Under the pieces are notes generated by a model that saw nothing but the letters and a program-made list of their open reading frames with translations, ran no database searches and was not told the DNA's origin. Below, one piece after another: positions 9,418 to 19,074 of a stretch of DNA of 25,934 bases (its first letter is position 1; each line of letters starts with the position of its first letter). Source of the DNA: Smittium culicis (lineage: Eukaryota > Kickxellomycota > Harpellomycetes > Harpellales > Legeriomycetaceae); contig LSSN01000511.1 of the NCBI GenBank assembly GCA_001970855.1, positions 1 to 25,934 of the forward strand, given 5' to 3'. The position numbers were made by a program, and so were the translations under genes.

Positions 9418-12400
9418 TTAACTATTGTTAAAAGTAACTTTCCCGCCTGGTTCAATAGAAAACCAATTGGTTTTTATTTTGTTCCAGGCGTCTCTTTTCT
9501 TTAAGTGTTTAGAATCCCTTGTAATTTTTTCTTCAAGGTCGTTTTTCCACCTAAGGAAAAGCCCTTCGGCGGGTAAAATTGTGTTTACTAACGCAGCTTC
9601 AGTTTTGGCCCTGTTGATATTCCAGATGGCTAGGCCATACAGAATTTCAATATTAGGGAACTTGTCTTTGAATGGCTCTAAAAAATCAAAAATTATATTT
9701 ACTGTCATTCTATTGGACAATCCATTATTTGTTGTGGAATTATTGGTAATGAACTGAATAATGAGCTTCCAGAAGTTGTAGATCCTTCTGCACCCAAAAT
9801 ATATATGTGGTATATTTTCTATTCTAGCTTTACATGATTTACATTCCTGTGATTGGTCAAAACGACCTTTATTCCATATTCTTAATTTTTCCCCTGTTAT
9901 TAAGGCATTATGAAGTAGTAGATATAAGTGGCTAGTCACCTTAGGCTCTAAGTCTATTTTGTGAATCTTGAGCCAATTAAAAATCGGTTCTATATTAGAG
10001 GATTTGCCTATTTTATCCCATTTAGGTTGAACAATTGGTTCTTTTCTGCTTTTTGAATCTATTATTTTCCTAACTGTTGAATTTTTCAAATCATTTATTG
10101 GTTGTTTATTAATCGAAAAGTATTTTGTTGGAAAATCAATCTTTGGAGTAAAATTTTTATCAAACCAATTTATTTTCTTATTTAAAGTTACGGAAATATT
10201 TATAGGCTTATTGTTTACATTAATCGTGTAAATGTAATCTAATTCGTTGTCCCAAATTAGTTCACATTTACTAATGAACTCTCCACAGTTAGTGACTCCA
10301 TTGTTATTTAGCCATTTCAAGTCTTTTTTTAATAAGTTTGTGTCCAATAATGTATTTATTTTTTTCGTACTAAACATTTTTATGTTTTTATATGGCCAGT
10401 TAGTTATGTCTGTCTTGTCTATTTCATATAAACCGTTGGCTATTTTTAAGGTTTCTCTCCAAATTGGCGGAAGTTTACTTATATTTTTGATCGGGTATTG
10501 ATTGATCAATATATCTAACGCATTTTCGTTTACAAAGTACTTATTGGAAGATATTTGAAGAGCTTTTAGGGCCGATTCGGCCCATATTTTTTCTTTGTTG
10601 GTGATTAAATCATTATACCATTTCATGAATAAGGTTTTTGATTGGATTTCTACATTGAGCAGACCCAGGCCGCCATTTTTTTTATCCAATTCGATTGTTT
10701 CCATTTTTATCCTAGCTTTTCTGTTGTTCCAAATAAAATTATTAACTATTTTTTTAACCAATGATAGGAATTCTTTTTCAAATGGTATAATATGGGCTGA
10801 GAACCATATTTTTGATAGCAAAAAAGTGTTGGCCAATAATATTTTTCCTTTAATAGATAGTTTCCTATTGTTCCAGCTGTTTATTTTTTTTGTGATGTCG
10901 TTTGATAGGGCTTCCTGATTTTCTTTGGTTGCTATACCTGACGAATTAAAGAGAATACCTAAGTATTTAAAAGATTCGTTTTGGGGTAAGCATTTATTTT
11001 TTAGCCAGTCATCTACAGGGGTTCCGACTTTGACATAGACTGTTTTGTCTGTATTAATTTTAGCATTTGAAGCAAGCGAATGAAGTTTGAGTGCTTCATT
11101 TACGCTCTCCTCTTCATTACGATTGGTAATTCCTATAAGTAGGTCATCGGCGTATGCTAATACTTTTAAACCTTTATTAGCTATTGGTATTCCAGCGATT
11201 TTTTTTTTAACCTGTAATATTAATGGTTCTATAATAAAGTTGTATAGAAGTGGAGACAAGGGATCGCCTTGCCTTAGTCCCTGCTTGATTTTTATTGGCT
11301 CTGTCATTTCGCCATTTATTATTACTGATGTTGTTGATCCAATGTACACGTTTTTTATTCTTTCTATAAATGATTGGCTAATGCCGAATTTTTTAAGGCA
11401 TAAGAAGAGATACTCCCAATCCACTCGATCATACGCTTTTTCTTGGTCCAATAGTAACATATACCCATTTGTGGTTTCTGGGCTTATTTTACTATTTTCG
11501 AATAAGAAATTTGCTGAAAGGATAGTGTCAAAGATGCTTCTTTTTTTTATGAATCCTGATTGACTTTCATTTATCAATTGTTTCATAAATTTTTGTAGTC
11601 TATTGGTGAGAATCTTGGTATAGATTTTTTCGTCTGTATTAGATAAAGTAATTGGCCTATAGTTTTTTAAGCTTGCTAAATCGCCTTTTTTTGGAATAAG
11701 AGATATTAATGATCCGCCAATATACTTGTTCCATTTTTTCATTTCCAATCTGTTATTATAAATAATTTTTAAGTGTTTTGCTATTGGCTCTTTAAATCTT
11801 TTATAAAATTCAAAAGTAAATCCATCAGGTCCAGGTGATTTGTTATTAGGCGAATTATCAATTGAGAATTCTATTTCTTCTATTTCTATGTCTTTATCTA
11901 ATTCAGCAGCTTCAATTGGTGTTAGTCTTTTTTTTATATTTTGGGTTAGCAACATTTGGCTATTGGCGTTGGTTTCCCCGTTTTTAAAAAGATTTGAATA
12001 AAAATCGTGGCAAATTCTTTTAATTTCTAGCTTATCAGTTATCATGTCGCCATAAATGTTATGTAATTTGTCTATTTTTTTCTTTTTTTCTTTTGTTTTT
12101 AAAAGTCCAAAGAAATACTTGTTTGACTTTTCGCCTTTTTCAGCCCAATTGGACCGAGAGCGGACAATTATACCATCAAGTTGTTTCATTTTTAGCAATT
12201 TAATCTTTTTATTATTTTCTGAAGTTTCCTTATTATATAGTTGCTTTTGTATGGGGTTAATTTTCCCAATTTTTATTAGTGCGTCATAAATTGCGTTGGT
12301 TTTTTCTAGAGATTCTATTTGTGAGTTCTTAGAAGTTATTTTCCCAAATTTAATAAGCAAGTTTTTGCAGCGTGTTTTTGTTGCTGCCCATTCTTCAATA

Positions 12401-13209
12401 TTTGTAATTTCTACGTCTAATATTTTAGAGACTTCAACCGTTATTTCGGGTTTTAGAAGCATACTTGCGTTAATTTTCCAGTTGCTTTTGAAAATGTTTG
12501 GCCCATATCGTATACTAAAAGTGATACATTTATGGTCCGAGAACTCGGTTGGTGCTATTTCAATTATTTTGCAATTTTGAACACTGTTATTCGTTACAAA
12601 AATATGGTCTATTCTAGATTTATACCTGCCTGAGTATTCTTCCCAGGTATAAATTATTTCATCTTTTCTTAGCTCGCTTATTAAATTGGATAAATCAAAG
12701 GCTTTAATTAGCTCTTCCATGTTTCTCCATTCTTTTTTATTGGTTACTCTTGGTGGGGATCTATCGCGTATTTCATTTTCAACCATGTTCATATCCCCCA
12801 TTATTAAAATTTCTTCGTCGCTTTTTTTAATTTCTAATACTTTTTCCGTTACGAATTCTAACAAGATTTTTCTTTCTCGCTCATTATTGGGTAAATAGAG
12901 GTTCACTATTCTTATTCTTATGTTTTCAATTTCTACCAATGATATATTGATTCTTCCATCAAAATAAATTAATTTATTCAATAGGATGCATTTACTATTA
13001 TTTATAATTGTGGCTGTGTATTTAGACCAGGATACCATTCCATTCCAATATTTGGTCCAAAATGGTACGTCTGGATTTTTAATGTTAATTTCTTGGAGAC
13101 AGATAATGTCTGATTTTACCATTTTCTTTAAAAATTTAAACAGCCTGCCTTTTTTCTTATTGCCAGCTATTCCTTTCACGTTGAAGGTTGATATTTTTAT
13201 ATTTTCCAT
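9418..13209 (-). CDS. LINE ORF2: endonuclease-reverse transcriptase
   Basis: A 1263-aa polyprotein that would nick target DNA and copy the element's RNA at the nick. N-terminal exonuclease-endonuclease-phosphatase domain (about 1-235): TFNVKG with N10, LQE with E40, NLYLPN, GDMN with D139 and N141, SRIDH with D201/H202, and SDH 224-226, all present. Reverse transcriptase (about 495-780): LIPKKGD and NYRPI (517-520 region), LLDQEKAYDRVDW with D588, QGLRQGDPLSP (643-653) and the catalytic YADD at 686-689. C-terminal zinc motif C1123-X2-C1126-X8-H1135-X4-C1140, like the zf-RVT module of L1-type ORF2s. No RNase H motif is visible. The start ATG follows a poly-A/AAAAAC linker; length and completeness suggest an intact enzyme. 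Several antisense open frames within it are shadows. Confidence 0.96.
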   Translation of the reverse strand: MENIKISTFNVKGIAGNKKKGRLFKFLKKMVKSDIICLQEINIKNPDVPFWTKYWNGMVSWSKYTATIINNSKCILLNKLIYFDGRINISLVEIENIRIRIVNLYLPNNERERKILLEFVTEKVLEIKKSDEEILIMGDMNMVENEIRDRSPPRVTNKKEWRNMEELIKAFDLSNLISELRKDEIIYTWEEYSGRYKSRIDHIFVTNNSVQNCKIIEIAPTEFSDHKCITFSIRYGPNIFKSNWKINASMLLKPEITVEVSKILDVEITNIEEWAATKTRCKNLLIKFGKITSKNSQIESLEKTNAIYDALIKIGKINPIQKQLYNKETSENNKKIKLLKMKQLDGIIVRSRSNWAEKGEKSNKYFFGLLKTKEKKKKIDKLHNIYGDMITDKLEIKRICHDFYSNLFKNGETNANSQMLLTQNIKKRLTPIEAAELDKDIEIEEIEFSIDNSPNNKSPGPDGFTFEFYKRFKEPIAKHLKIIYNNRLEMKKWNKYIGGSLISLIPKKGDLASLKNYRPITLSNTDEKIYTKILTNRLQKFMKQLINESQSGFIKKRSIFDTILSANFLFENSKISPETTNGYMLLLDQEKAYDRVDWEYLFLCLKKFGISQSFIERIKNVYIGSTTSVIINGEMTEPIKIKQGLRQGDPLSPLLYNFIIEPLILQVKKKIAGIPIANKGLKVLAYADDLLIGITNRNEEESVNEALKLHSLASNAKINTDKTVYVKVGTPVDDWLKNKCLPQNESFKYLGILFNSSGIATKENQEALSNDITKKINSWNNRKLSIKGKILLANTFLLSKIWFSAHIIPFEKEFLSLVKKIVNNFIWNNRKARIKMETIELDKKNGGLGLLNVEIQSKTLFMKWYNDLITNKEKIWAESALKALQISSNKYFVNENALDILINQYPIKNISKLPPIWRETLKIANGLYEIDKTDITNWPYKNIKMFSTKKINTLLDTNLLKKDLKWLNNNGVTNCGEFISKCELIWDNELDYIYTINVNNKPINISVTLNKKINWFDKNFTPKIDFPTKYFSINKQPINDLKNSTVRKIIDSKSRKEPIVQPKWDKIGKSSNIEPIFNWLKIHKIDLEPKVTSHLYLLLHNALITGEKLRIWNKGRFDQSQECKSCKARIENIPHIYFGCRRIYNFWKLIIQFITNNSTTNNGLSNRMTVNIIFDFLEPFKDKFPNIEILYGLAIWNINRAKTEAALVNTILPAEGLFLRWKNDLEEKITRDSKHLKKRDAWNKIKTNWFSIEPGGKVTFNNS

Positions 13210-13233
13210 TTTTTTGTTTTTTGTTTTTTACTT

Positions 13234-13238
<5 letters not shown>

Positions 13239-13265
<27 letters not shown>
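13239..13265. repeat. Poly-T (T27) on the left edge of the assembly gap
   Basis: 27 consecutive T on the plus strand (poly-A in the sense of the LINE), preceded by T-rich sequence with C, A and G interruptions. It ends at the first N, so the true length is unknown. Confidence 0.9.
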
Positions 13266-13995
13266 NNNNNNNNNNNNNNNNNNNNNNNNNNNNNNNNNNN
13301 NNNNNNNNNNNNNNNNNNNNNNNNNNNNNNNNNNNNNNNNNNNNNNNNNNNNNNNNNNNNNNNNNNNNNNNNNNNNNNNNNNNNNNNNNNNNNNNNNNNN
13401 NNNNNNNNNNNNNNNNNNNNNNNNNNNNNNNNNNNNNNNNNNNNNNNNNNNNNNNNNNNNNNNNNNNNNNNNNNNNNNNNNNNNNNNNNNNNNNNNNNNN
13501 NNNNNNNNNNNNNNNNNNNNNNNNNNNNNNNNNNNNNNNNNNNNNNNNNNNNNNNNNNNNNNNNNNNNNNNNNNNNNNNNNNNNNNNNNNNNNNNNNNNN
13601 NNNNNNNNNNNNNNNNNNNNNNNNNNNNNNNNNNNNNNNNNNNNNNNNNNNNNNNNNNNNNNNNNNNNNNNNNNNNNNNNNNNNNNNNNNNNNNNNNNNN
13701 NNNNNNNNNNNNNNNNNNNNNNNNNNNNNNNNNNNNNNNNNNNNNNNNNNNNNNNNNNNNNNNNNNNNNNNNNNNNNNNNNNNNNNNNNNNNNNNNNNNN
13801 NNNNNNNNNNNNNNNNNNNNNNNNNNNNNNNNNNNNNNNNNNNNNNNNNNNNNNNNNNNNNNNNNNNNNNNNNNNNNNNNNNNNNNNNNNNNNNNNNNNN
13901 NNNNNNNNNNNNNNNNNNNNNNNNNNNNNNNNNNNNNNNNNNNNNNNNNNNNNNNNNNNNNNNNNNNNNNNNNNNNNNNNNNNNNNNNNNNNNNN
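13266..13995. other. Assembly gap (730 N)
   Basis: An unbroken run of N between LINE ORF1 and ORF2. Both flanks are long poly-T, so the assembler stopped in the same homopolymer from both sides. Whether 730 is a real size estimate or arbitrary padding cannot be told. Open frames drawn across it are meaningless. Confidence 0.99.

Positions 13996-14036
<41 letters not shown>
13996..14036. repeat. Poly-T (T41) on the right edge of the assembly gap
   Basis: 41 consecutive T on the plus strand, i.e. a poly-A run 19 nt after the ORF1 stop codon in the sense of the LINE. It could be part of an A-rich inter-ORF linker or the 3' tail of a separate truncated element. Confidence 0.9.
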
Positions 14037-14038
<2 letters not shown>

Positions 14039-14055
14039 CTTTTCGAAAAAAAGGA

Positions 14056-15411
14056 TTAGATGAGGTCCATTTCTACTTCAGTAGAGATGTCTTCCTTCGA
14101 TTTTTCATTTATTTTAGTTGGATTTTCACTTTCTGTTGTGCATTTTGAAGTTTTATCTCCTATTATTTCACCCTGCCCCTTTATTTCCGCGCTTACATTG
14201 CTTATGGCTTTTGGCTGAGGTACGTTTGTTTCTTTATTTTTTGTTGAATTTTTAATCTTTTGAATTTTATTAAGAGTGCTTCTGATATTACTACTACTGT
14301 TTTTAAACTTAGATAGTAATCTTAAATTTGAGCTTGAGTACCTGTCCCTTCTTGAGATAGATTTATCCTCCAAGTCCGAAAGGTCACTATTTGTTGGTAA
14401 GCTTTTTGTATTATATTTATCTGTTGTTTCTGTAATTTTAAGAGCTTTTTTATTTAAATCAATTTCAATATTAGGGGTTGTATCTATCGAGGTGTCTTTT
14501 ATAGTCGATTCCCCAACTATAAGCTCGGTCAATACCTTTTCGACACTACCCAGATTTTCAATAGTGGTGGTATCAGTGTTTTTATTCTCTTTAATAGTTA
14601 CATTATGATTTATTTCTTGAATAAAAACTTTTTTTGGGTTTTTTGGGATTGATGCCCTATTTCTTTTTGTTTTTTTATCAATTTTAGCTTTTAAATCTTC
14701 ACATTGGTATTTCCAATGATCAGGATTTTTACAATATGTGCACATTGGTTTAGCACCTTTCCAAAGCAATAGTACTTTAATTCCCATTATTTCCAATGAA
14801 CTAGGTATTGCGTTGTCTTTTTTCGTCTTAAAACTTATTTTAATGCTTTTGGATGGGTAGGCGTTAATTTTTTTGTATTTAAGTGCGGTTATATCAAGCA
14901 CTTCACCAATTTTTGAAAGTTCTTCATGTGCTTTCTGGGCGACTTCCCAAACACTTAGACCATTATATGATGGTATGGTAATGTTTTTAAATTCTTCAGA
15001 ATATTCTATGGTTTCAAAAAGCTCAATTTTTTTTTCTTTATATGTTATATTCATTTTTTTTACGTTTTCTAGGTCGTTTTTGTTTATATATTTTAAAAAT
15101 AAAAGTTGACGGCGATTGTCAATTTCAAAACATGTTTGGATTTCGCCAAATTGGATTAATATATTTTCAACGAAGTCTTCAATATTGTTATTGAATTCCT
15201 TCATCGGAATCCCCAATTTCAGTGAGGTGCCGCCTAAGCAAGCAATTTTCCTTTTTAAAGGGTCGTTACCAGTAGTCGTTTTAAATAACGAAACTGGGAC
15301 GAATTTATTTTCATCTCTTCTGATAATATCGGGTGGTTTAGTTTTAGCTCTGACCACATTAGCCCAACTTGGGCTTTGTTCCTTATGGGAACTAGTATTC
15401 GTAAATTCCAT
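14056..15411 (-). CDS. LINE ORF1: gag-like RNA-binding protein with CCHC knuckle
   Basis: A 451-aa protein expected to coat element RNA and act as a nucleic-acid chaperone in the retrotransposition complex. Visible features are an early SWANVVR motif (residues 15-21), common near the N-terminus of L1/Tx1-type ORF1 proteins, then a central alpha/beta region (about 55-215) with LLFLKYI, resembling the DUF4283/RRM-like core of such proteins. A single zinc knuckle follows, C224-X2-C227-X4-H232-X4-C237 (CTYCKNPDHWKYQC). The C-terminal ~200 residues are lysine-, serine- and threonine-rich and low in complexity. It lies directly upstream of ORF2 in the same orientation, as expected. Start: the only ATG before SWANVV in frame. 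No frameshift or stop disrupts it. The domain naming of the central region is tentative. Confidence 0.88.
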   Translation of the reverse strand: MEFTNTSSHKEQSPSWANVVRAKTKPPDIIRRDENKFVPVSLFKTTTGNDPLKRKIACLGGTSLKLGIPMKEFNNNIEDFVENILIQFGEIQTCFEIDNRRQLLFLKYINKNDLENVKKMNITYKEKKIELFETIEYSEEFKNITIPSYNGLSVWEVAQKAHEELSKIGEVLDITALKYKKINAYPSKSIKISFKTKKDNAIPSSLEIMGIKVLLLWKGAKPMCTYCKNPDHWKYQCEDLKAKIDKKTKRNRASIPKNPKKVFIQEINHNVTIKENKNTDTTTIENLGSVEKVLTELIVGESTIKDTSIDTTPNIEIDLNKKALKITETTDKYNTKSLPTNSDLSDLEDKSISRRDRYSSSNLRLLSKFKNSSSNIRSTLNKIQKIKNSTKNKETNVPQPKAISNVSAEIKGQGEIIGDKTSKCTTESENPTKINEKSKEDISTEVEMDLI

Positions 15412-15540
15412 TTATCGCCTATGTTTTGAAAAAAATTACACTTTAAACTTTGCTTGGTTCTTATTGGTCTGTTTACTTTTTTTTTTCTTTCAAAAGAGAG
15501 AGGCGAAGGAATATTTTTAATTGAAAAAGTTCCGTTTTTC

Positions 15541-16066
15541 AAAAGATTGTTCCATAAATTTTAATTGTTTCTCGTCCAAAAATATTATAAAAATTTAATT
15601 TAATGATTCGTTAAAGAATTAATAACATATTTATAATTTGCTTGTATTGTAAAATAAACCAATGTTTTTTAGAGTCTCAGGATTAATTTATTTTTATTTA
15701 ATGTGGTTGGCTATTTTATGTAGTGCAGAATTATTATACCGCCCAGAAAAGATTTAAATTCAATTAATTTAGATTCCAATGAAATCTCATACCGAAAGAA
15801 ATTGTTTCTAGTTGGTGGTTTGAGCTAAAGTATTGTTAAAGCTAAAAGCTATTTTTATTGGTTAAAGGTACAATTTTTTGGCTAATTGATTGTAAATAGC
15901 TGCCAATCGCTATTGTTAAATGTATTTGACTTTGACAGAAAATTCCAATCATTCTCTTTTCAGCGCTAAATATTAGATATGAAAATGGATGATTTATTGC
16001 AGTGCATTTCTTTCTTTGGAGTTTACAAGTAAAGTTTTTGTATACTAATAAGGTTATAAGCAAGAA
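15541..16066. other. Interval between LINE 5' end and V-ATPase F gene
   Basis: No coding region is supportable. It probably contains the 5' boundary of the minus-strand LINE and the promoter of the plus-strand V-ATPase F gene. CCAAT/ATTGG-type strings cluster at 15858-15925 (ATTGGTT, TTGGCTAATTGATTG, GCCAATCGC), which would suit a fungal CCAAT-box promoter, but this is only a compositional remark. Confidence 0.4.
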
Positions 16067-16621
16067 ATGACGACGAATTTGAAAGATAGGAATTTGATTG
16101 CTATACTTGGCGATGAAGATTCAGTTACTGGAATGCTTTTGACGGGAATAGGAGATGTAAACATCAACAACAATGCAAATTTCAAAGTAATCGATTCAAG
16201 TAAGATTCTAATTTTAAGTTTTTACTTTTATTTTTTTTGCGAATTTTCCAATAAATATATAAATTTTACAGGGCGATTATAATTAGAAAATTATACTTAT
16301 ACATATTAAATGGCTCGGCCATTTTCAGTTAGAATCAGAAATATATTAGGGTTGAAACCATGATTTTGATTGAATGTTTATGCGCTATAAATTTTAGAGA
16401 CGCCCGTATCAGATATTAAAGATACTTTTGAAGAGTTTACCCAAAGAAAAGATATCGCAATTATCCTAATAAATCAATGGATCGCCGAGCTTATCCGCGA
16501 AACCGTGGATGGATATACTCAAACATTCCCAACAGTTCTAGAAATCCCTTCAAAGGATTTGCCATATGACCCCAATAAGGATTCGGTCTTAAAAAGAGTC
16601 CAACGATTATTTAAAGATTAA
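16067..16621 (+). CDS. VMA7: V-type proton ATPase subunit F (two exons)
   Basis: Subunit F is the small rotor subunit of the V1 sector that, with subunit D, forms the central stalk of the vacuolar/endosomal proton pump. Exons are 16067-16199 and 16398-16621, separated by a 198-nt GT-AG intron (donor GTAAGA, acceptor TTTTAG). The joined reading frame is 357 nt, 118 aa, the usual family length. Family landmarks are [16 protein letters not shown] (10-25), a GIGDVN turn, FKVIDS at the splice, DTFEEF, the core [15 protein letters not shown] and the C-terminal [20 protein letters not shown]. The splice joins S-K-T in frame, and reading through the intron would destroy the conserved second half. The start is the first ATG in frame and leaves the normal short N-terminus. 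An AATAAA overlaps the stop codon. The gene symbol is the yeast orthologue name. Confidence 0.96.
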
Positions 16622-16626
16622 ATAAA
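16621..16626 (+). promoter_or_regulatory. Candidate polyadenylation signal of the V-ATPase F gene
   Basis: AATAAA begins at the last base of the TAA stop codon, so the 3' UTR would be very short. In a sequence this AT-rich the hexamer can occur by chance. Confidence 0.35.
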
Positions 16627-17422
16627 ACATAGCAAATACGTATTTTTTTCTTCGCGCAAATATACTTTCAACGTTTTCATTCTTTACCCATTTAAATCTC
16701 AATTGAGGTTTTATTTATAAAATTAGCTATTAGGTATACTTGTAAGCTTTGTAGTATTTAGATTTTTTACTTTGAATATCGTACAATATAAAAAATTTTA
16801 CGAACATAAATTTTTAAAATAAGAAAGTATGGATAGTGTTGCGTCAGGTTGTCTCAAGAAGTAGTCCCTATAATTGAACCGCTCTATAATTTATTAGAAC
16901 AGTTGAATATGCGTTTTTCAGTGTGAAGGGTATTTAGCGGCTATGTTTATGTAATTTAGCACTATCACTAAGTGCCAGAAACTTTGATACTTTGTGTATT
17001 ATTTTTTTTTGAAACCTAAACACGGCCACTTGCATAAACCCAATCAGCTGCTCATGCAAACATTAGACGTAAACCTTGCGCCAGTTGGCTATTTGAATTT
17101 ATTAGAATATTTTTATTGGCGACTTATCTGAATCTTAACTAGCATTATTGGCTGAGTTTATTTGAGTCGAGAAAAGATAAATGGCAGATCATGATTGGGC
17201 GCTGCAAAAGTGGCTGCAATTTTGGGCACTTAAAAGTAGTTGATGACTTTAAGCAGGCACAGTTTCTTTTACAAATCTTACCTGAACAAAATATCGTCTT
17301 TTAAAGCTCTAAGTATACTCGATACTTAATTTAAACAACTCAAATAATCTAAATATCTCCGGGTTTTCTACTCCTATACCAGAACTTTTTTATTACTTGT
17401 AGTTTATTATTATTTTTACTCC
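16627..17422. other. Intergenic region between V-ATPase F and CAP
   Basis: No gene is supportable. It includes the 3' flank of V-ATPase F and the promoter/5' UTR of the CAP gene. From about 17020 to 17260 the composition is less AT-rich. It contains a short inverted pair TTGCAT (17030-17035) and ATGCAA (17054-17059) around a CCCAATCAGCTG string, plus several GGC/TTGG motifs, all compatible with a promoter but unassigned. A pyrimidine-rich leader precedes the CAP start codon. Confidence 0.4.
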
Positions 17423-19074
17423 ATGGAACAGCTAAACACTGCTGGTGCCTCAGGCCCTAATCTTATCTCCAGACTTAAGCAGGCCACCTCAAAGCTTCAA
17501 ACTATCGCAACCACCTTGGTACATGCAAAGCCAGAAAGCCAAGCTCACCCAGAAACCCACAGCTCCGATGCTGCTGAAGTTGCCTCAAGTGCCCCACAAG
17601 CTGTGCTTGTGACCAATATAAAAGAAGTCGATGAATACGCAAAAAGACTTAACGAAGCTGTGTCTGAATTTCAAGCTGTTTGCCAACAACTCGAAGATCC
17701 TGCCCTCTTAGAAATGGCTCAATTAGTCCAGGAATTAACCGATAATCAGGCAAAATTAATCCAGGCTGCTGCACAAACTCAGAAACCCGCTATTCCTGAA
17801 TTCCAAAAAATGCTGGCTAGAATACAAGCCTCTCTCGAATCCATCTCTAACCTAAAAAACTCCAACAGAAGAAGTAAACTCTTCAACAATTTCTCTGCCA
17901 TTTCAGAAGGTGTTGCTGCTTATGGCTGGGTCGCAATCGTAAGTAACTCTCCTTATCTATAAGTCTAACATTCTATACTCTTTTAAATCGCTTTTTTGCA
18001 TAGTCTAGTATTTAAAATTATATAACTTCGTAATAATTTGTAAAGGAAAAAACCCCCATGGGATACATTACCGATATGAAAGAGTCTAGCCAGTTTTATA
18101 CAAACAGAGTATTAAAAGAGTTTAGGGAATCAAACCCTATTCAAGTAGAATTCGTCAAAAAATTTCTGCATATTATCGAACAGCTGTTTCTATACGTAAA
18201 AATGTACCACACTACTGGTTTGAAATTCGGATACTCAAGACCTCTACTAACCTCTGATCAAGCTATAGAATTTATAAATAGCTCTCCTGAAAATGCCCAT
18301 AATGTTGCTAATAACTCAAGCAACAGTGCCGGTGGTCCACCCCCTCCACCCCCTCCACCACCACCTCCAGTCTTCGACGACGCCCCCATGAATTCAGATA
18401 CTTCTTCTTCCAAGCCAATGACTGGTGGTATTAACGCTTTATTCAGTGAAATAAACCAAGGTGAAGGAATAACGAAAAATTTAAAAAAAGTTGACAAAAA
18501 CGCTCCTAAACCTCCTCCCACTTCTAGCCAACCACTTGAGCCAAAACCTATAGGAAAGTACAAAAATTCCCTATCTACGCCATCGCTCCCACCCAAGAAA
18601 GAACTAAACGGAAAACGATGGGCTATTGAAAATTTCGTTAATGAAGAAATTTCTCTTGAAATTACAGATATCACTCAAACAGTTTATATCTATAATTGCA
18701 CTGGATGTACAATTTCCATCTCAAACAAACTAAACAACCTATCAATCGATAAGTGCTCTAAATCCGGAATCATATTCGACGCCGTTGTCTCTAGCTGCGA
18801 CTTGATTAACTCCCAATCAATCAAACTCCAGCCAAATCTCGCCATCCCCCTAATCAATATCGATAAATCAAATGGTGTTCAGCTATTCCTCAACGATTCC
18901 AACAAAGATTCCATCGAAATTCTCACTGCAAAATCAAGCGAAATTAATGTCTGCTACACCGATCATACCAGCGAAGACGCGTATGACTACAGAGAATTCT
19001 TTGTTCCGGAACAAATGAAAACCACCGTCGTTGATGGAAAGCTCATCACCACTGTTCTTGAACACAACGGATAG
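17423..19074 (+). CDS. SRV2: Adenylyl cyclase-associated protein (CAP/Srv2), two exons
   Basis: CAP links Ras/adenylyl cyclase signalling to actin turnover: it helps cofilin sever filaments and recharges G-actin with ATP. Exons are 17423-17938 and 18046-19074, with a 107-nt GT-AG intron in phase 0 (donor GTAAGT, acceptor AAAG). The protein is 514 aa, typical for fungal CAPs. Order: N-terminal cyclase-binding heptad-type segment (SRLKQATSKL, about 16-25); helical folded domain ending in FNNFSAISEG...YGWVAI at the splice and resuming with MKESSQFYTNRVLKEF; an 11-proline tract at 270-280 for SH3/profilin contacts; a WH2-type actin-binding motif (GGINALFSEINQGEGITKNLKKV, about 299-321); the C-terminal beta-helical CARP domain (about 359-514) with LNGKRWAIENF, VYIYNCTGCTI, KSSEINV and VPEQMKT. 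The acceptor is fixed by continuity of GWVAI into the second exon. SRV2 is the yeast name. Confidence 0.97.

Larger units (their letters stand above)
9294..15540 (-). mobile_element. LINE (non-LTR retrotransposon), L1-like, two intact ORFs
   Basis: Minus-strand order is: a short 5' region (roughly 15540 to 15412, 5' boundary uncertain), ORF1 (15411-14056), A-rich linker with an assembly gap, ORF2 (13209-9418), ~100-nt 3' UTR and a terminal A22 (plus T22 at 9294-9315). Two AATAAA signals lie just before the A tail (plus TTTATT at 9320-9325 and 9329-9334). This is the expected anatomy of an L1-type element: gag-like ORF1 with a CCHC knuckle, then an APE-type endonuclease plus reverse transcriptase. 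No RNase H domain is visible in ORF2, unlike the common fungal Tad1 group. I found no convincing target-site duplication by eye. Both ORFs lack stops and frameshifts, suggesting a young insertion. Confidence 0.93.

Noticed and set aside
12986..14063. Plus-strand open frames of 350 and 291 aa across the gap
   Set aside because: They consist mainly of N and poly-T (poly-Phe) and lie antisense to the LINE.
15412..15600. Target-site duplication of the LINE
   Set aside because: I compared the sequence flanking the 3' A tail with the region upstream of ORF1 and found no convincing direct repeat; the 5' boundary stays open.
18258..18674. 138-aa minus-strand open frame with a poly-glycine run
   Set aside because: It is the antisense of the CAP polyproline region; CAP itself is well supported on the plus strand.
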